Positions 1-8,265 of a DNA stretch of 64,000 nt are shown piece after piece (the first letter of the stretch is position 1; every line of letters starts with the position of its first letter). This DNA comes from Bacillus sp. NP157 (GTDB lineage Bacteria > Pseudomonadota > Gammaproteobacteria > Xanthomonadales > Rhodanobacteraceae), in NCBI GenBank assembly GCA_018889975.1, contig CP076546.1, forward strand, positions 3,658,001-3,722,000. Reading direction: 5' to 3'. The translations under genes and the position numbers were made by a program. The notes beneath the pieces were generated by a model, which was not told where the DNA came from, ran no database searches, and saw only the letters and a program-made list of their open reading frames with translations.

Positions 1-554
1 AGCGGCAGGTTGCTCGGCCCGGGGATCCACAGGGCGAGCAGCAGCGACACCGTCGACATCGCCGGCAGGGCCAGGGTCCGCCGCCGCATCATGGCCACGT
101 CGTCGGCCGTGATGTCCTCGCGCAGATAGGGCGCCTGAAGCACGGTGCGGACCAGTCGCCACTGCAACAGGCCGGCGACCAGCAGGTTCAGCGCGTAGAA
201 GACCTCGGGTACGCGCTCGGTCGAATGGGCGCTCATCAGGGCCGAGGAGAACGGCATGAAGGCCACCGACATCAGCAGGGCGAGGTTTCGCCAGACGAGC
301 GCCGGGTCGTAGCCGCGGACCATGCCGAAGACGCGGTGGTGGGCTGCCCATAGCGCGCCCACGACGATGAAGCTGAGCAGGAAGCCGAAGAAGTTCGGCA
401 ACAGGTTGGCCAGGGCCTGCAGCCAGGCCATGTCGCCCGCCCCCTCGGGATGCGGCACGTGGATCTCGATGACCAGCAAGGTGATCGCGATGGCGAACAC
501 GGCGTCCGAAAAAAACGTCAGCCGCTCCAGCTGCTGATCCTGCCCCTGCGACAT
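1..554 (-). CDS. TMEM175-family (DUF1211) potassium channel, 3' end cut by window
   Basis: The reverse strand from the ATG at 554 encodes 184 visible residues and runs off the window edge, so the C-terminus is missing. The first helix carries RLTFFSDAVFAIAITLLV at about residues 10-27, which contains the R...FSD signature of bacterial TMEM175 (DUF1211) proteins. These form potassium-selective channels without a classical TVGYG filter. Further hydrophobic segments lie near residues 44-68, 88-105, 119-137 and 165-178, as expected for this six-helix family. The following minus-strand gene (639-2033) lies upstream of it, about 85 bp away. Family assignment is firm; ion selectivity is inferred from the family. 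Confidence 0.85.
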   Translation of the reverse strand, partial: MSQGQDQQLERLTFFSDAVFAIAITLLVIEIHVPHPEGAGDMAWLQALANLLPNFFGFLLSFIVVGALWAAHHRVFGMVRGYDPALVWRNLALLMSVAFMPFSSALMSAHSTERVPEVFYALNLLVAGLLQWRLVRTVLQAPYLREDITADDVAMMRRRTLALPAMSTVSLLLALWIPGPSNLP

Positions 555-638
555 GCGCGATCCCCCGATCGTGGTTGTTCCCCGATCATCGCCTTGCCGG
601 CGGTGCCGAAGCAACCGCCGGCGGGGCTAAGGCCTTGT

Positions 639-2033
639 TTAGCGGCCGATCTCGCGCAGCTTCTTGCCAGCCATCAGGTTGCGCTCGATCTGCTCGAGGG
701 TCACGCCCTTCGTCTCGGGGATCAGCCAGAAGGTCAGGCCGATGAAGACCGCGTTGAGCGCAGCGTAGAGCCAGAAGGTCTGCGCATTGCCGATGCCCGA
801 CATCAGGCTGAGGAAGGTCACGCCGACCACGAAGTTGGTCGACCAGTTCATGCAGGTGGACGCGGCGATACCGAAATCACGGCCCTTCAGCGGCTGCACT
901 TCCGAGCACAGGGTCCAGATCAGCGGACCGGCCGACATCGCGAAGCCGACGATGAAGAACAGCAACATGCCGACGGTGAACAGCTGTTCGGTGCGGCCAT
1001 GGATGCCGAGGAACATCATCGTGCCGACGACGCCGAGACCGATCGCCATCATGCTGAAACCCGCATAAAGGATCGGCTTGCGACCCAGCCGGTCGACCAG
1101 GCCGAACGCGATCAGGGTGGCGAGGACGTTGGTGAGGCCGACTGCCGCGGTGAACCACATCTGTGCTTTCGGGTCGTAACCCATTTCCTGGAAGATGCGC
1201 GGCGCGTAGTACATCACCACGTTCATGCCGGTGAACTGCTGCATCGCCTGCAGCAGCATGCCGAGGCCCACGGAACGACGGAAGTTGCGGTTCTCGCGGA
1301 ACATGCTCCAGCCGTGCTGCTTGGTCTTAAGCGACTCTTCGATGTCGGCGATTTCCTTGTCGACCAGCTTCTCGTCGCCACGCAGCCTGGCCAGGACGAT
1401 CTGCGCGTCCTCGCGGCGACCGCGCAGCAGGAGCCAGCGCGGGCTATCGGGCAGGAAGAACAGGCCGACGAGGAACAGGGCACCCGGGATGGCGATGATG
1501 CCGAGCATCCAGCGCCAGTTGCCGCTGCTGCTGAACGCCGTATCGGAGAGGAAGGCGACCAGGATGCCCGTGGTGATCATCAACTGGTAGGTCGAGATCA
1601 TGGCGCCACGGATACGCTCCGGCGCGACTTCGGCGAGGTACAGCGGTGCGGTAAAGGTGGCCACGCCGATGGCCAGGCCGAGCACGAAGCGGGCGGCGAC
1701 GAGGCTGCCGGTGCTCCACGCCATGGCGCAGAACAGCGAGCCGATCACGAACAGCACGCCGCCGAGCATCAGCGAGCGCTTGCGGCCGAGGGTGGCGGAC
1801 ATCCAGCCGGCGCCGAGCGCGCCAGCCGCGGCACCGAGGGTCATGACGCTGACGATCCATTCGATCGTCTTGTCCGTGGCCTGGAATTCCTTCTGGATGA
1901 ACTGCTGGGCACCCGAAATGACGCCGATGTCCAGGCCGAACATCAGGCCCGCGAGCGCGGCGAGGATACAGGTGGTGACGATGGCTGCCTTGGGATGGGC
2001 AGCCTCTATCTCTTGTTTGACGGCAACGTCCAT
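639..2033 (-). CDS. Sugar porter family MFS transporter (GalP/XylE-like sugar:H+ symporter)
   Basis: The 464-residue protein shows the sugar porter (MFS) signatures in order: GLMFGLDIGVISGA in helix 1, GRKRSLMLGG after helix 2, a DSPRWLL motif (PESPRWLL type) near mid-protein, QQFTGMNVVMYYAP in helix 7, DRLGRKPIL after helix 8, and PETKGVTLEQIE at the C-terminus. I chose the ATG at 2033 because AGGAAGG lies 7 bases upstream; an in-frame ATG at 2087 would add 18 residues without a good ribosome site. It is an inner-membrane proton symporter, probably for a pentose or hexose. The SDR gene just upstream (2141-2905), which resembles xylose dehydrogenases, suggests a pentose substrate. That substrate is inferred. 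Confidence 0.88.
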   Translation of the reverse strand: MDVAVKQEIEAAHPKAAIVTTCILAALAGLMFGLDIGVISGAQQFIQKEFQATDKTIEWIVSVMTLGAAAGALGAGWMSATLGRKRSLMLGGVLFVIGSLFCAMAWSTGSLVAARFVLGLAIGVATFTAPLYLAEVAPERIRGAMISTYQLMITTGILVAFLSDTAFSSSGNWRWMLGIIAIPGALFLVGLFFLPDSPRWLLLRGRREDAQIVLARLRGDEKLVDKEIADIEESLKTKQHGWSMFRENRNFRRSVGLGMLLQAMQQFTGMNVVMYYAPRIFQEMGYDPKAQMWFTAAVGLTNVLATLIAFGLVDRLGRKPILYAGFSMMAIGLGVVGTMMFLGIHGRTEQLFTVGMLLFFIVGFAMSAGPLIWTLCSEVQPLKGRDFGIAASTCMNWSTNFVVGVTFLSLMSGIGNAQTFWLYAALNAVFIGLTFWLIPETKGVTLEQIERNLMAGKKLREIGR

Positions 2034-2140
2034 GGGTAAGCCTTCCTGCACGAATACGGTAATGACCGGCATTGGATGCCGTGACATGTATGCGTGCTGT
2101 CAGCCATGTGTCTGCCGCGCGTGACGCTGGGGTGACCCGT

Positions 2141-2905
2141 TCAGGCCCAGCCACCGTCGACGAGGAAGTTCTGCCCGGTGCACATCTTGCTGTCGTCGGC
2201 GGCAAGGAACAGCGCGGCGCGGGCCAGGTCGTCGGCCATCAGGTGCCCCGGCATGCATTGCACCCGGCGGATCTGCGCCTCGCCCTCCTCGTCCAGCCAC
2301 AGCTCCCGCTGCTTCTCGGTGATCACCCAGCCGGGCACGAGGCAGTTGATGCGGATGTTGTGCTGGCCGAGCTCCCGCGCCATGCCATAGACGAAACCCT
2401 GCACGGCCGCTTTCGCGGTCGCGTACATGGGGTAGCCGGCGTTCCTCAACATCCACCCGGTGGAGCCCAGGCAGATGACCGAGCCGCCGCCCAGGTTACG
2501 CATATCCGGCAAAATGGCCTGCGTCGCGAAGTAGTGGTGGCGCAGGTTGGTCGCCAGGCTGGCGTCGAATGCCTCCTGCGTCGTCTCTTCGAAAGCGTGG
2601 CGGACGTCGTTCGCGGCATTGTTGATCAGCACGCTGACCGGCCCGAACATGGCGCGGGCCTGGTCGATCGCCCGGTGCAGCGCATCCACGTCGGACAGAT
2701 CGCAATGGACGAAGAGGGGCCGGTGCCGGGCCCCGGAAAGACCAGCCGCCAGCGAGCTCCCGGCTTCGTCGTTGATGTCGAAAAAGGCCACTTTTGCGCC
2801 CTGTGCCGCGAAATGTTCGACGAAGGCCTCGCCGATGCCACTGGCGCCGCCGGTGATGATCACGGTGCGGTCGACGAGGCTTGGGTACGTTGCGAATGCG
2901 GTCAC
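2141..2905 (-). CDS. SDR-family sugar 1-dehydrogenase (Caulobacter XylB-like)
   Basis: This 254-residue short-chain dehydrogenase has the NAD(P)-binding TGGASGIG (18-25), NNAA (95-98), catalytic Ser148 and the YxxxK pair Tyr161/Lys165. The N-terminal YPSL, the NLRHHYFATQA segment, the EGEAQIRRVQC stretch and the C-terminal CTGQNFLVDGGW closely resemble, from memory, Caulobacter D-xylose 1-dehydrogenase (XylB), which oxidises xylose to xylonolactone in the Weimberg pathway. The start is a GTG with GGAG about 7 bases upstream. It precedes the sugar porter by about 107 bp on the same strand, so the two may form a small uptake/oxidation unit. No lactonase or dehydratase gene is nearby, so pathway membership is inferred. 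Confidence 0.85.
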   Translation of the reverse strand: MTAFATYPSLVDRTVIITGGASGIGEAFVEHFAAQGAKVAFFDINDEAGSSLAAGLSGARHRPLFVHCDLSDVDALHRAIDQARAMFGPVSVLINNAANDVRHAFEETTQEAFDASLATNLRHHYFATQAILPDMRNLGGGSVICLGSTGWMLRNAGYPMYATAKAAVQGFVYGMARELGQHNIRINCLVPGWVITEKQRELWLDEEGEAQIRRVQCMPGHLMADDLARAALFLAADDSKMCTGQNFLVDGGWA

Positions 2906-3106
2906 GGGCGGACTCCGTCAGGCGAAATGGCGAGGCCGTTCGTATACCAGACGCAGGGCGGGCGCAGTGTAGTGGGCGCCGCAACAGGGAAGATCGAAAG
3001 CCCCGCCACCGAAAAGCGTAAGCCTCGCCAAGCGCTTCGCGGGGACGGCTGTGGTAGCGTCCGACGGCTCACTTTCGTTTACTTTCCATTCGCGTCGTAC
3101 ACCGCC

Positions 3107-3868
3107 TTGATCAACGAGTTCGTTCCCCCTCCCACCGATGACCCCACGCTGACGACGCGCGATGCCGCGCGCCTTCTCGGTATCTCCGTGAGCACGGCCC
3201 AGAAATGGATTGAGAGCGGGGCCCTGGAGTCGTGGAAAACCCCCGGTGGCCATCGGCGCATGCGCCGTAGCGCGGTGATCGCCCTGCTGGAAGAGCGCAC
3301 CGCGCTTGCCGCGGATCCCTTGCACGCGATGTCGCCCGAGCTGCGTGCCGAGCGCAACCCGGCTTACCTGGTTCCCGAGAACGAAGCCGCGCGTCTGCGC
3401 GCCGTGGCCCGCACGGGCTTGCTCGACTCGCCCCCCGAGGCGACGTTCGACCGCCTGACCTGGCTCGCCTGCCTGGTCACCGGCACGCCGGTCTCGCTGA
3501 TCTCCCTGTTGACGTCGCGCCGGCAGTGGTTCAAGTCGCGCCGCGGCACCGAAACCGCGGAAACCCCGCGCGAGTGGGCCTTCTGCGGCCACGCCATCCT
3601 CGGCGGCGATTTCATGATGGTGGAAGACGCGCGCATCGACGAACGCTTCCGCGACAATCCGCTGGTAACGGGCGACGAGCACATCGTCTTCTACGCGGGC
3701 TGCCCCTTGCGCAGTCCCGACGGCCAGCCGCTGGGCACGCTGTGCGTGATCGACTCCGTGCCGCGCCAGCTCGACGAGCTGCAGAAACAGGGGCTGCGCG
3801 CGCTGGCGGACATCGTCGAAGACGAAATCCGCCTGTACATGGCCGAACACGGCCGCCGCTGGACCTGA
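3107..3868 (+). CDS. Excisionase/MerR-type HTH fused to GAF domain
   Basis: The protein (about 253 residues) opens with a DNA-binding domain of the excisionase/MerR-like HTH_17 type (LTTRDAARLLGISVSTAQKWIESG, continuing to PGGHRRMRRSAV; residues about 15-62). A GAF domain follows (about 100-245) with the usual landmarks: RAVARTGLLDSPPEATFDRL, SLISLLTSRRQWFKSR and AFCGHAI. GAF domains bind small ligands or sense redox, so this could be a one-component regulator. No ATG or GTG exists in frame before the HTH. The TTG at 3107 is the best start, but it has no clear ribosome site. The 200 bases before it (2906-3106) hold no gene I can support. Confidence 0.75.
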   Translation: MINEFVPPPTDDPTLTTRDAARLLGISVSTAQKWIESGALESWKTPGGHRRMRRSAVIALLEERTALAADPLHAMSPELRAERNPAYLVPENEAARLRAVARTGLLDSPPEATFDRLTWLACLVTGTPVSLISLLTSRRQWFKSRRGTETAETPREWAFCGHAILGGDFMMVEDARIDERFRDNPLVTGDEHIVFYAGCPLRSPDGQPLGTLCVIDSVPRQLDELQKQGLRALADIVEDEIRLYMAEHGRRWT

Positions 3869-3893
3869 TCGCCTCCCGGGGCGGCTCGCGCCG

Positions 3894-4316
3894 CTAGCCC
3901 GGCGTCGCCCAGGGGTCGTAGTCGCCGAAGTACCAGAGCCGTCCTTCCAGGTCGCGTGCCGAGTAGCCGGCACCGCCGTAGTCCTTCTCTTCGTACTCGT
4001 CGATGATGGTCGCGCCGGCGGCTTTCGCGTGCGTGTAGTGGGCGCGCAGGTCGGCCACGACGACATACGGGCACTGCGTCTCACGGCCGCCGATCTGGTC
4101 GGGCTGGACGATGTGCTCGGCGAAGCCTTCCGCCGGGCGTACCGAGCCAAGCATCACCATGCCCTCGCCATAGGTCAGCTGGGCGTGGAGGACGATGTTG
4201 GGGTCGGTGTCGTCGCGATGGACGGCGTGTTCGCGGAAGCCGAAGGCCTCGCAGAGGAAGCGGATGGCGGCTGGGGCGTCCCGGTAACGCAGGCCGGGGA
4301 TGATGGTGCTGGGCAT
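3894..4316 (-). CDS. VOC-family (glyoxalase/bleomycin-resistance fold) protein
   Basis: The 140-residue protein has the two beta-alpha-beta-beta-beta modules of the vicinal oxygen chelate superfamily. It begins IIPGLRYRDAPAAIRFLCEAFGF and ends YSARDLEGRLWYFGDYDPW, a pattern typical of PhnB-like VOC proteins. The ATG at 4316 is preceded by a perfect AGGAGG seven bases upstream. It ends tail-to-tail with the HTH-GAF gene, 25 bp away. Substrate cannot be told from sequence: VOC members include glyoxalases, dioxygenases and antibiotic-binding proteins. Confidence 0.85.
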   Translation of the reverse strand: MPSTIIPGLRYRDAPAAIRFLCEAFGFREHAVHRDDTDPNIVLHAQLTYGEGMVMLGSVRPAEGFAEHIVQPDQIGGRETQCPYVVVADLRAHYTHAKAAGATIIDEYEEKDYGGAGYSARDLEGRLWYFGDYDPWATPG

Positions 4317-4364
4317 GGCGCACCTCCTGGTGGGAGGAACTACGTTAGCGCGTCTGCGGGGTGG

Positions 4365-5687
4365 TCAGGCAAGTTCGGCGACGGCGCGGCGGACGTTGTC
4401 GATGCCGCCAGCCTGGGTGTGGGTCGCCTGGGCCACGTCGGAGACACGGTCCAGCAGGGTCGAGACCGAGCCGAGGATGTTGCGCATGGCTTCGCCCGCT
4501 TCGCCGCTGCGCTCGCTACCTTCGCGGACCCGCTCCAGCGTGCTTTCGATCAGGTTGCGGATGTCACGCGCGGAATGCGCGCTGCGCTGGGAGAGGCTAC
4601 GCACCTCCTGGGCGACCACGGCGAAGCCCTTGCCATGCACGCCAGAGCGCGCGGCCTCGATCGAGGCGTTGAGGGCGAGGATGTTGGTCTGGAAGGCGAT
4701 GGAATCGATCAGGCTGACGATCTCGGCAATGTCGCGGGCACCGTCCTGAATCGCACTCATGGTCGCGATCACGGCGTCGACCATGGCACCGCCGTCGGCG
4801 GCGGAACGGCTGGCCTGGGTGGCCAGCGCGTTGGTGACACGTGCCTGTTCGGCAATCGCCGGCACGGTGTCGGCAAGCTCGGTGAGCGATGCATGCAGCG
4901 TCCGCGCCGCGCGGGTCTGGCAGGTGACGTCGGTCGCGTACTTGACGACCTTGAACGGTCGCCCGGCCATGTCGAGGATCGGGTTGTAGCTGCCCTGGAT
5001 CCACACTTCGCGGCCGCGCCGGTCCACCCGGTGGTACAGGCCCGAGTCGTATTCGCCCCGGCCGAGCTTTTGCCAGAACGCGCAGTACTCGGGACCCTCG
5101 CGTTCGGCGCGGTCGACGAACATGCGGTGGTGTTGCCCGACCACTTCGTCGCGCGAGTACCCCATGGTGTCGAGGAAATTGTCGTTGGCGTCGAGGATGT
5201 GGCCATCCAGGGTGAAGCTGATCACGGCCTGTGCCTTGTCGATGGCGGCCAGGCGGCCTTCCATGTCGGCGGCGCGCAGCCGCTGCTCGGTCACGTCGGT
5301 GGCGAACTTCACCACGCGCACGGGGCGGCCGCGGCGGTCGAGCACAGGGTTGTAGCTGGCCTGGATCCAGACCTCGCGACCGCCGGCGCCGAGGCGTCGA
5401 TACAGGCCGACGTCGGGTTCACCCGCGCCAAGGCGTTGCCAGAACGCGGCGTACTCGGCGGATTCGGCATCGGCCGGGTCGACGAAAAGGCGGTGGTGCT
5501 TGCCGGCGATGTCGCGCAGCGAGTAACCCATGGCGTCGAGGAAGTTCTGGTTCGCCGAAAGGATGGTGCCGTCGAGGGCGAACTCGATCACGGCCTGGGT
5601 CCGGTTGAGGGCGTCCATCCTGCCGCGCACATCCGAACGCCCTGCGCCGGCCAGGGTGCGCAGCCCAGCGAAAATGTCGAATGCCAT
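4365..5687 (-). CDS. Soluble PAS-PAS methyl-accepting chemotaxis transducer (BdlA-like)
   Basis: The 440 residues contain two near-duplicate PAS domains (about 25-135 and 147-255), each ending in a VVK-ATDVT motif, followed by a methyl-accepting signalling domain (about 275-435). The conserved hairpin tip, [20 protein letters not shown], spans 327-346. No membrane segment is present, so it is cytoplasmic. Architecture and length match Pseudomonas BdlA, a PAS-PAS-MCP protein that controls biofilm dispersal, and Aer-like redox sensors. The start ATG at 5687 has GAGGGG seven bases upstream. No che genes are nearby. A role in aerotaxis or biofilm dispersal is inferred from architecture. Confidence 0.88.
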   Translation of the reverse strand: MAFDIFAGLRTLAGAGRSDVRGRMDALNRTQAVIEFALDGTILSANQNFLDAMGYSLRDIAGKHHRLFVDPADAESAEYAAFWQRLGAGEPDVGLYRRLGAGGREVWIQASYNPVLDRRGRPVRVVKFATDVTEQRLRAADMEGRLAAIDKAQAVISFTLDGHILDANDNFLDTMGYSRDEVVGQHHRMFVDRAEREGPEYCAFWQKLGRGEYDSGLYHRVDRRGREVWIQGSYNPILDMAGRPFKVVKYATDVTCQTRAARTLHASLTELADTVPAIAEQARVTNALATQASRSAADGGAMVDAVIATMSAIQDGARDIAEIVSLIDSIAFQTNILALNASIEAARSGVHGKGFAVVAQEVRSLSQRSAHSARDIRNLIESTLERVREGSERSGEAGEAMRNILGSVSTLLDRVSDVAQATHTQAGGIDNVRRAVAELA

Positions 5688-5840
5688 GGTTGTCCCCTCG
5701 ATTGGATCCTCAGGGGATATTTATCGTCGCGGATGCGGGGCGCTGAATGGTGGGTGCCGAATACGCCCAGCGATGGGCGCGTGGGGGCGTGGATTTGCCT
5801 AAATTGTGGGAGGGGTTTGGGAGGTGGGAGTTGGGGGTGA

Positions 5841-5863
5841 TCGCGCGCGGGCGCGCTCCTACA
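5841..5863. repeat. REP-like palindromic element
   Basis: A short GC palindrome ending gcgcgctcctaca lies in the gap between the chemotaxis gene and pbpC. It matches, with one or two changes, the elements at 55011, 62697 and 62822. Such elements are typical intergenic REP sequences of this group. The rest of the 207-bp gap (5688-5894) is G-rich and holds no gene I can support. Confidence 0.6.
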
Positions 5864-5894
5864 GGGGTAGGGGGATGGTGGGTCGGGCGGGATT

Positions 5895-8264
5895 TTACGG
5901 GAGTGGGGCGATGGCGAGCGGGCGGGCGTCTGAGGCGCCGCGGTCGTCGACGACGCGGACGAGCACGCGGCCGGCGCGCTCGGGTTTCCACATCAGCGGC
6001 TGGCCGGCGGCCACGTTGCCGACGTAGGCGTCGTCGACGAACCAGTACAGCGTGTGCACGCTGGCATCGGTGGTGGCGGTGAAGGCGATCTGCTCGGTGC
6101 CCAGCCGGGCGACGCGCACCTGGTAGGTGCTGCCCTTCAGTGGCGAGGTGATCTGCGGTGCATCCCCGGCCGGCTGGCCACCGCCCTGGCAGTCAGGCAA
6201 CGGCGGCGGCGCGCGCCGTGGCATGCCTGCCTGGGCAAACACCCGCGCGAGGTCGGACGGCCAGTACTCGTACACCTGCACGTGCGTCGTCGCGCTGTCG
6301 TAGGGCGGACACGCCGGCTTGCCGCTGCGGTTGTCGATCACCACCGGCCGGTGCACGGTGCTGACCCGGATCGGCGACTTGCCGGGGATGAACCACGTGC
6401 GACCGACCTGGGGGCACCACGCGTTGGGCAGGTCGCCGCTGGCCAGGCAGATCGGCACCCGGCGCAGGTTCGGCGGGTTGCGGTGGATCGGCTCGACCAT
6501 GCCCGGCCGCTCCGCGCGCAAGGCGTCGGCGATGCGGAAGAACAGCGGTGCCGCCGCGTCGACGCCGACGAACGCCGGGTTGCCTGCGCCGTCGAAATTA
6601 CCGATCCAGACGACCAGCACGTACGGGCCGAACGCACCAGCCGTCCACGCATCGCGGAAACCCCACGACGTTCCCGTCTTCCAGTACACCGGCAGCCGCG
6701 AGGGCTGCGCCGCGACAACATCGTCCGGGCGTGGGTTCTGCCGCAGCATGTCCATCACCATGAAGCTGGCTTCTTCGCTTAGCAGGCGCGTGCCCTGCGT
6801 GCGTGGCTGCGTTGCCAGCGTGCGCAGGGGGCGCAGTTCGCCACGGTTCGCCAGCATGGCGTAGAGCCCGGCCAGCTCCTGCATCGTGACTTCACCCCCG
6901 CCCAGCACGAGGGCCAGGCCGTAGTGTTGCTCGGTCTGCATGCGCGAAATGCCGGCATCGCGCAGGAACTGGTAGAGGCTTGGGCTGGACAGGCGCGAGG
7001 CCACCTGCACGGCGGGGATGTTGCGGCTGCGCACGAGCGCCTGCGTCGCCGTCACCGGCCCAAGGAAGCGACCGTCGAAGTTCTCCGGCGTGTACGGGCC
7101 GAACGCCGATGGCACGTCGCGCAGCACGGTCTCGGGATGCAGCACGCCCTGGTCGAAGCCGAGCGCGTAGATGAAGGGCTTCAGGGTCGAGCCCGGCGAT
7201 CGTTTGGCCTGGGTACCGTTGACCTGGCCAAGGATCGACGCGTCGAAATAGTCGGCGGAGCCCACCATCGCCTTGACGCCCATGTCGCGGGTATCGATCA
7301 ACACGGCGGCGGCGTTGCGAATGCCGCGGGCGCTGGCATGGGTGATGTACCGGCGCACCTGTCGCTCGAGGCTATGCTGCAGACCGAGGTCGAGCGTCGT
7401 GGTGACGCGCATCTCGTCATTGCCGTCCAGCCGCCTCTCGGCGAGCACCTGTTCGACGAAGTGCGGCGCTTCGAACGGCAGGCGCGATAGCGGGCGCAGC
7501 CGCAGCGGAAGGTCGAACAGTGCATGCGAGGCGCTGTCCGCCGGATGCCGTGCCACCCAACGTTCGTACAGGCGGTCGCGCGACGCCTTCAGCGCCTTGT
7601 CGATCACGCCCACGCCGTTCGCATTGCCCGGCAGGCCGCGCGCCGGCTCCTGCGGGATCACTGCAAGGGTCAATGCCTCGGGCAGGCTGAGCCGCGCGGG
7701 TGGCTTGCCGAAGTAGGCGAGGCTCGCCGCACCGGCGCCCTCCACGTTGCGGCCATATGGCGCCGCGTTGAGGTAGGCCTCGAGGATGTCGTGCTTGGAG
7801 TACTGCAACTCGAGCTGGACGGCGCGCAGCACCTGGACAACCTTGCCACGCGGGCTACGCGTGTCCAGGTGCCAGAGCAGGCGCGCGAGCTGCATGGTCA
7901 GCGTGGAACCACCCTGCGGGTTGCCGCCGCGCACGTAGGTCACCCACGCGCCACGCGCCAGTCCCCATGCCGAGACACCCGGGTGCCAGCGGAACCAGCG
8001 GTCTTCGTGGAGCAGCACGCCATCGACCAGCGCGGGCGAAATGTCTTCCAGCGGCACCCACAGGCGGTAGCGGTCGTCGCTGGCCAGGGTCAGCCGGAGC
8101 AGTTGCCCGCGCGCGTCGTACACGGCGGTCGACGACGGCAACGACGCACGCAGCGGATCATGCGGCCACCACCGGCAAGCCACCGGCACGGCCGCGACCA
8201 GCAACAACGCCACAAGGGCGTTGTGCCAGCGCGGCCAGCGGAGACGCGCAAGCCATCGCCTCAC
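5895..8264 (-). CDS. pbpC: Penicillin-binding protein 1C
   Basis: The protein (about 789 residues) is a class A PBP of the 1C type. An N-terminal membrane anchor (WHNALVALLLVAAVPVACRW) is followed by a GT51 transglycosylase (LHEDRWFRWHPGVS with the catalytic Glu; QGGSTLTMQLARLL), then a transpeptidase with SPGSTLKPF (SxxK), SRN and KTGTSWGFRDAW. The C-terminal roughly 90 residues form the BiPBP_C beta-domain. I chose the GTG at 8264, one base after the yfhM stop, because no in-frame ATG is available; a GTG at 8324 would add 20 basic residues and overlap yfhM. The adjacency to the alpha-2-macroglobulin gene is the conserved pbpC-yfhM pair thought to act in wall repair and protease defence. Confidence 0.92.
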   Translation of the reverse strand: MRRWLARLRWPRWHNALVALLLVAAVPVACRWWPHDPLRASLPSSTAVYDARGQLLRLTLASDDRYRLWVPLEDISPALVDGVLLHEDRWFRWHPGVSAWGLARGAWVTYVRGGNPQGGSTLTMQLARLLWHLDTRSPRGKVVQVLRAVQLELQYSKHDILEAYLNAAPYGRNVEGAGAASLAYFGKPPARLSLPEALTLAVIPQEPARGLPGNANGVGVIDKALKASRDRLYERWVARHPADSASHALFDLPLRLRPLSRLPFEAPHFVEQVLAERRLDGNDEMRVTTTLDLGLQHSLERQVRRYITHASARGIRNAAAVLIDTRDMGVKAMVGSADYFDASILGQVNGTQAKRSPGSTLKPFIYALGFDQGVLHPETVLRDVPSAFGPYTPENFDGRFLGPVTATQALVRSRNIPAVQVASRLSSPSLYQFLRDAGISRMQTEQHYGLALVLGGGEVTMQELAGLYAMLANRGELRPLRTLATQPRTQGTRLLSEEASFMVMDMLRQNPRPDDVVAAQPSRLPVYWKTGTSWGFRDAWTAGAFGPYVLVVWIGNFDGAGNPAFVGVDAAAPLFFRIADALRAERPGMVEPIHRNPPNLRRVPICLASGDLPNAWCPQVGRTWFIPGKSPIRVSTVHRPVVIDNRSGKPACPPYDSATTHVQVYEYWPSDLARVFAQAGMPRRAPPPLPDCQGGGQPAGDAPQITSPLKGSTYQVRVARLGTEQIAFTATTDASVHTLYWFVDDAYVGNVAAGQPLMWKPERAGRVLVRVVDDRGASDARPLAIAPLP

Positions 8265-8265
8265 G

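Noticed and set aside
596-622. Hairpin between the TMEM175 and sugar porter genes as terminator
   Set aside because: The stem is good (gccggcggt / accgccggc), but no T-run follows on either strand.
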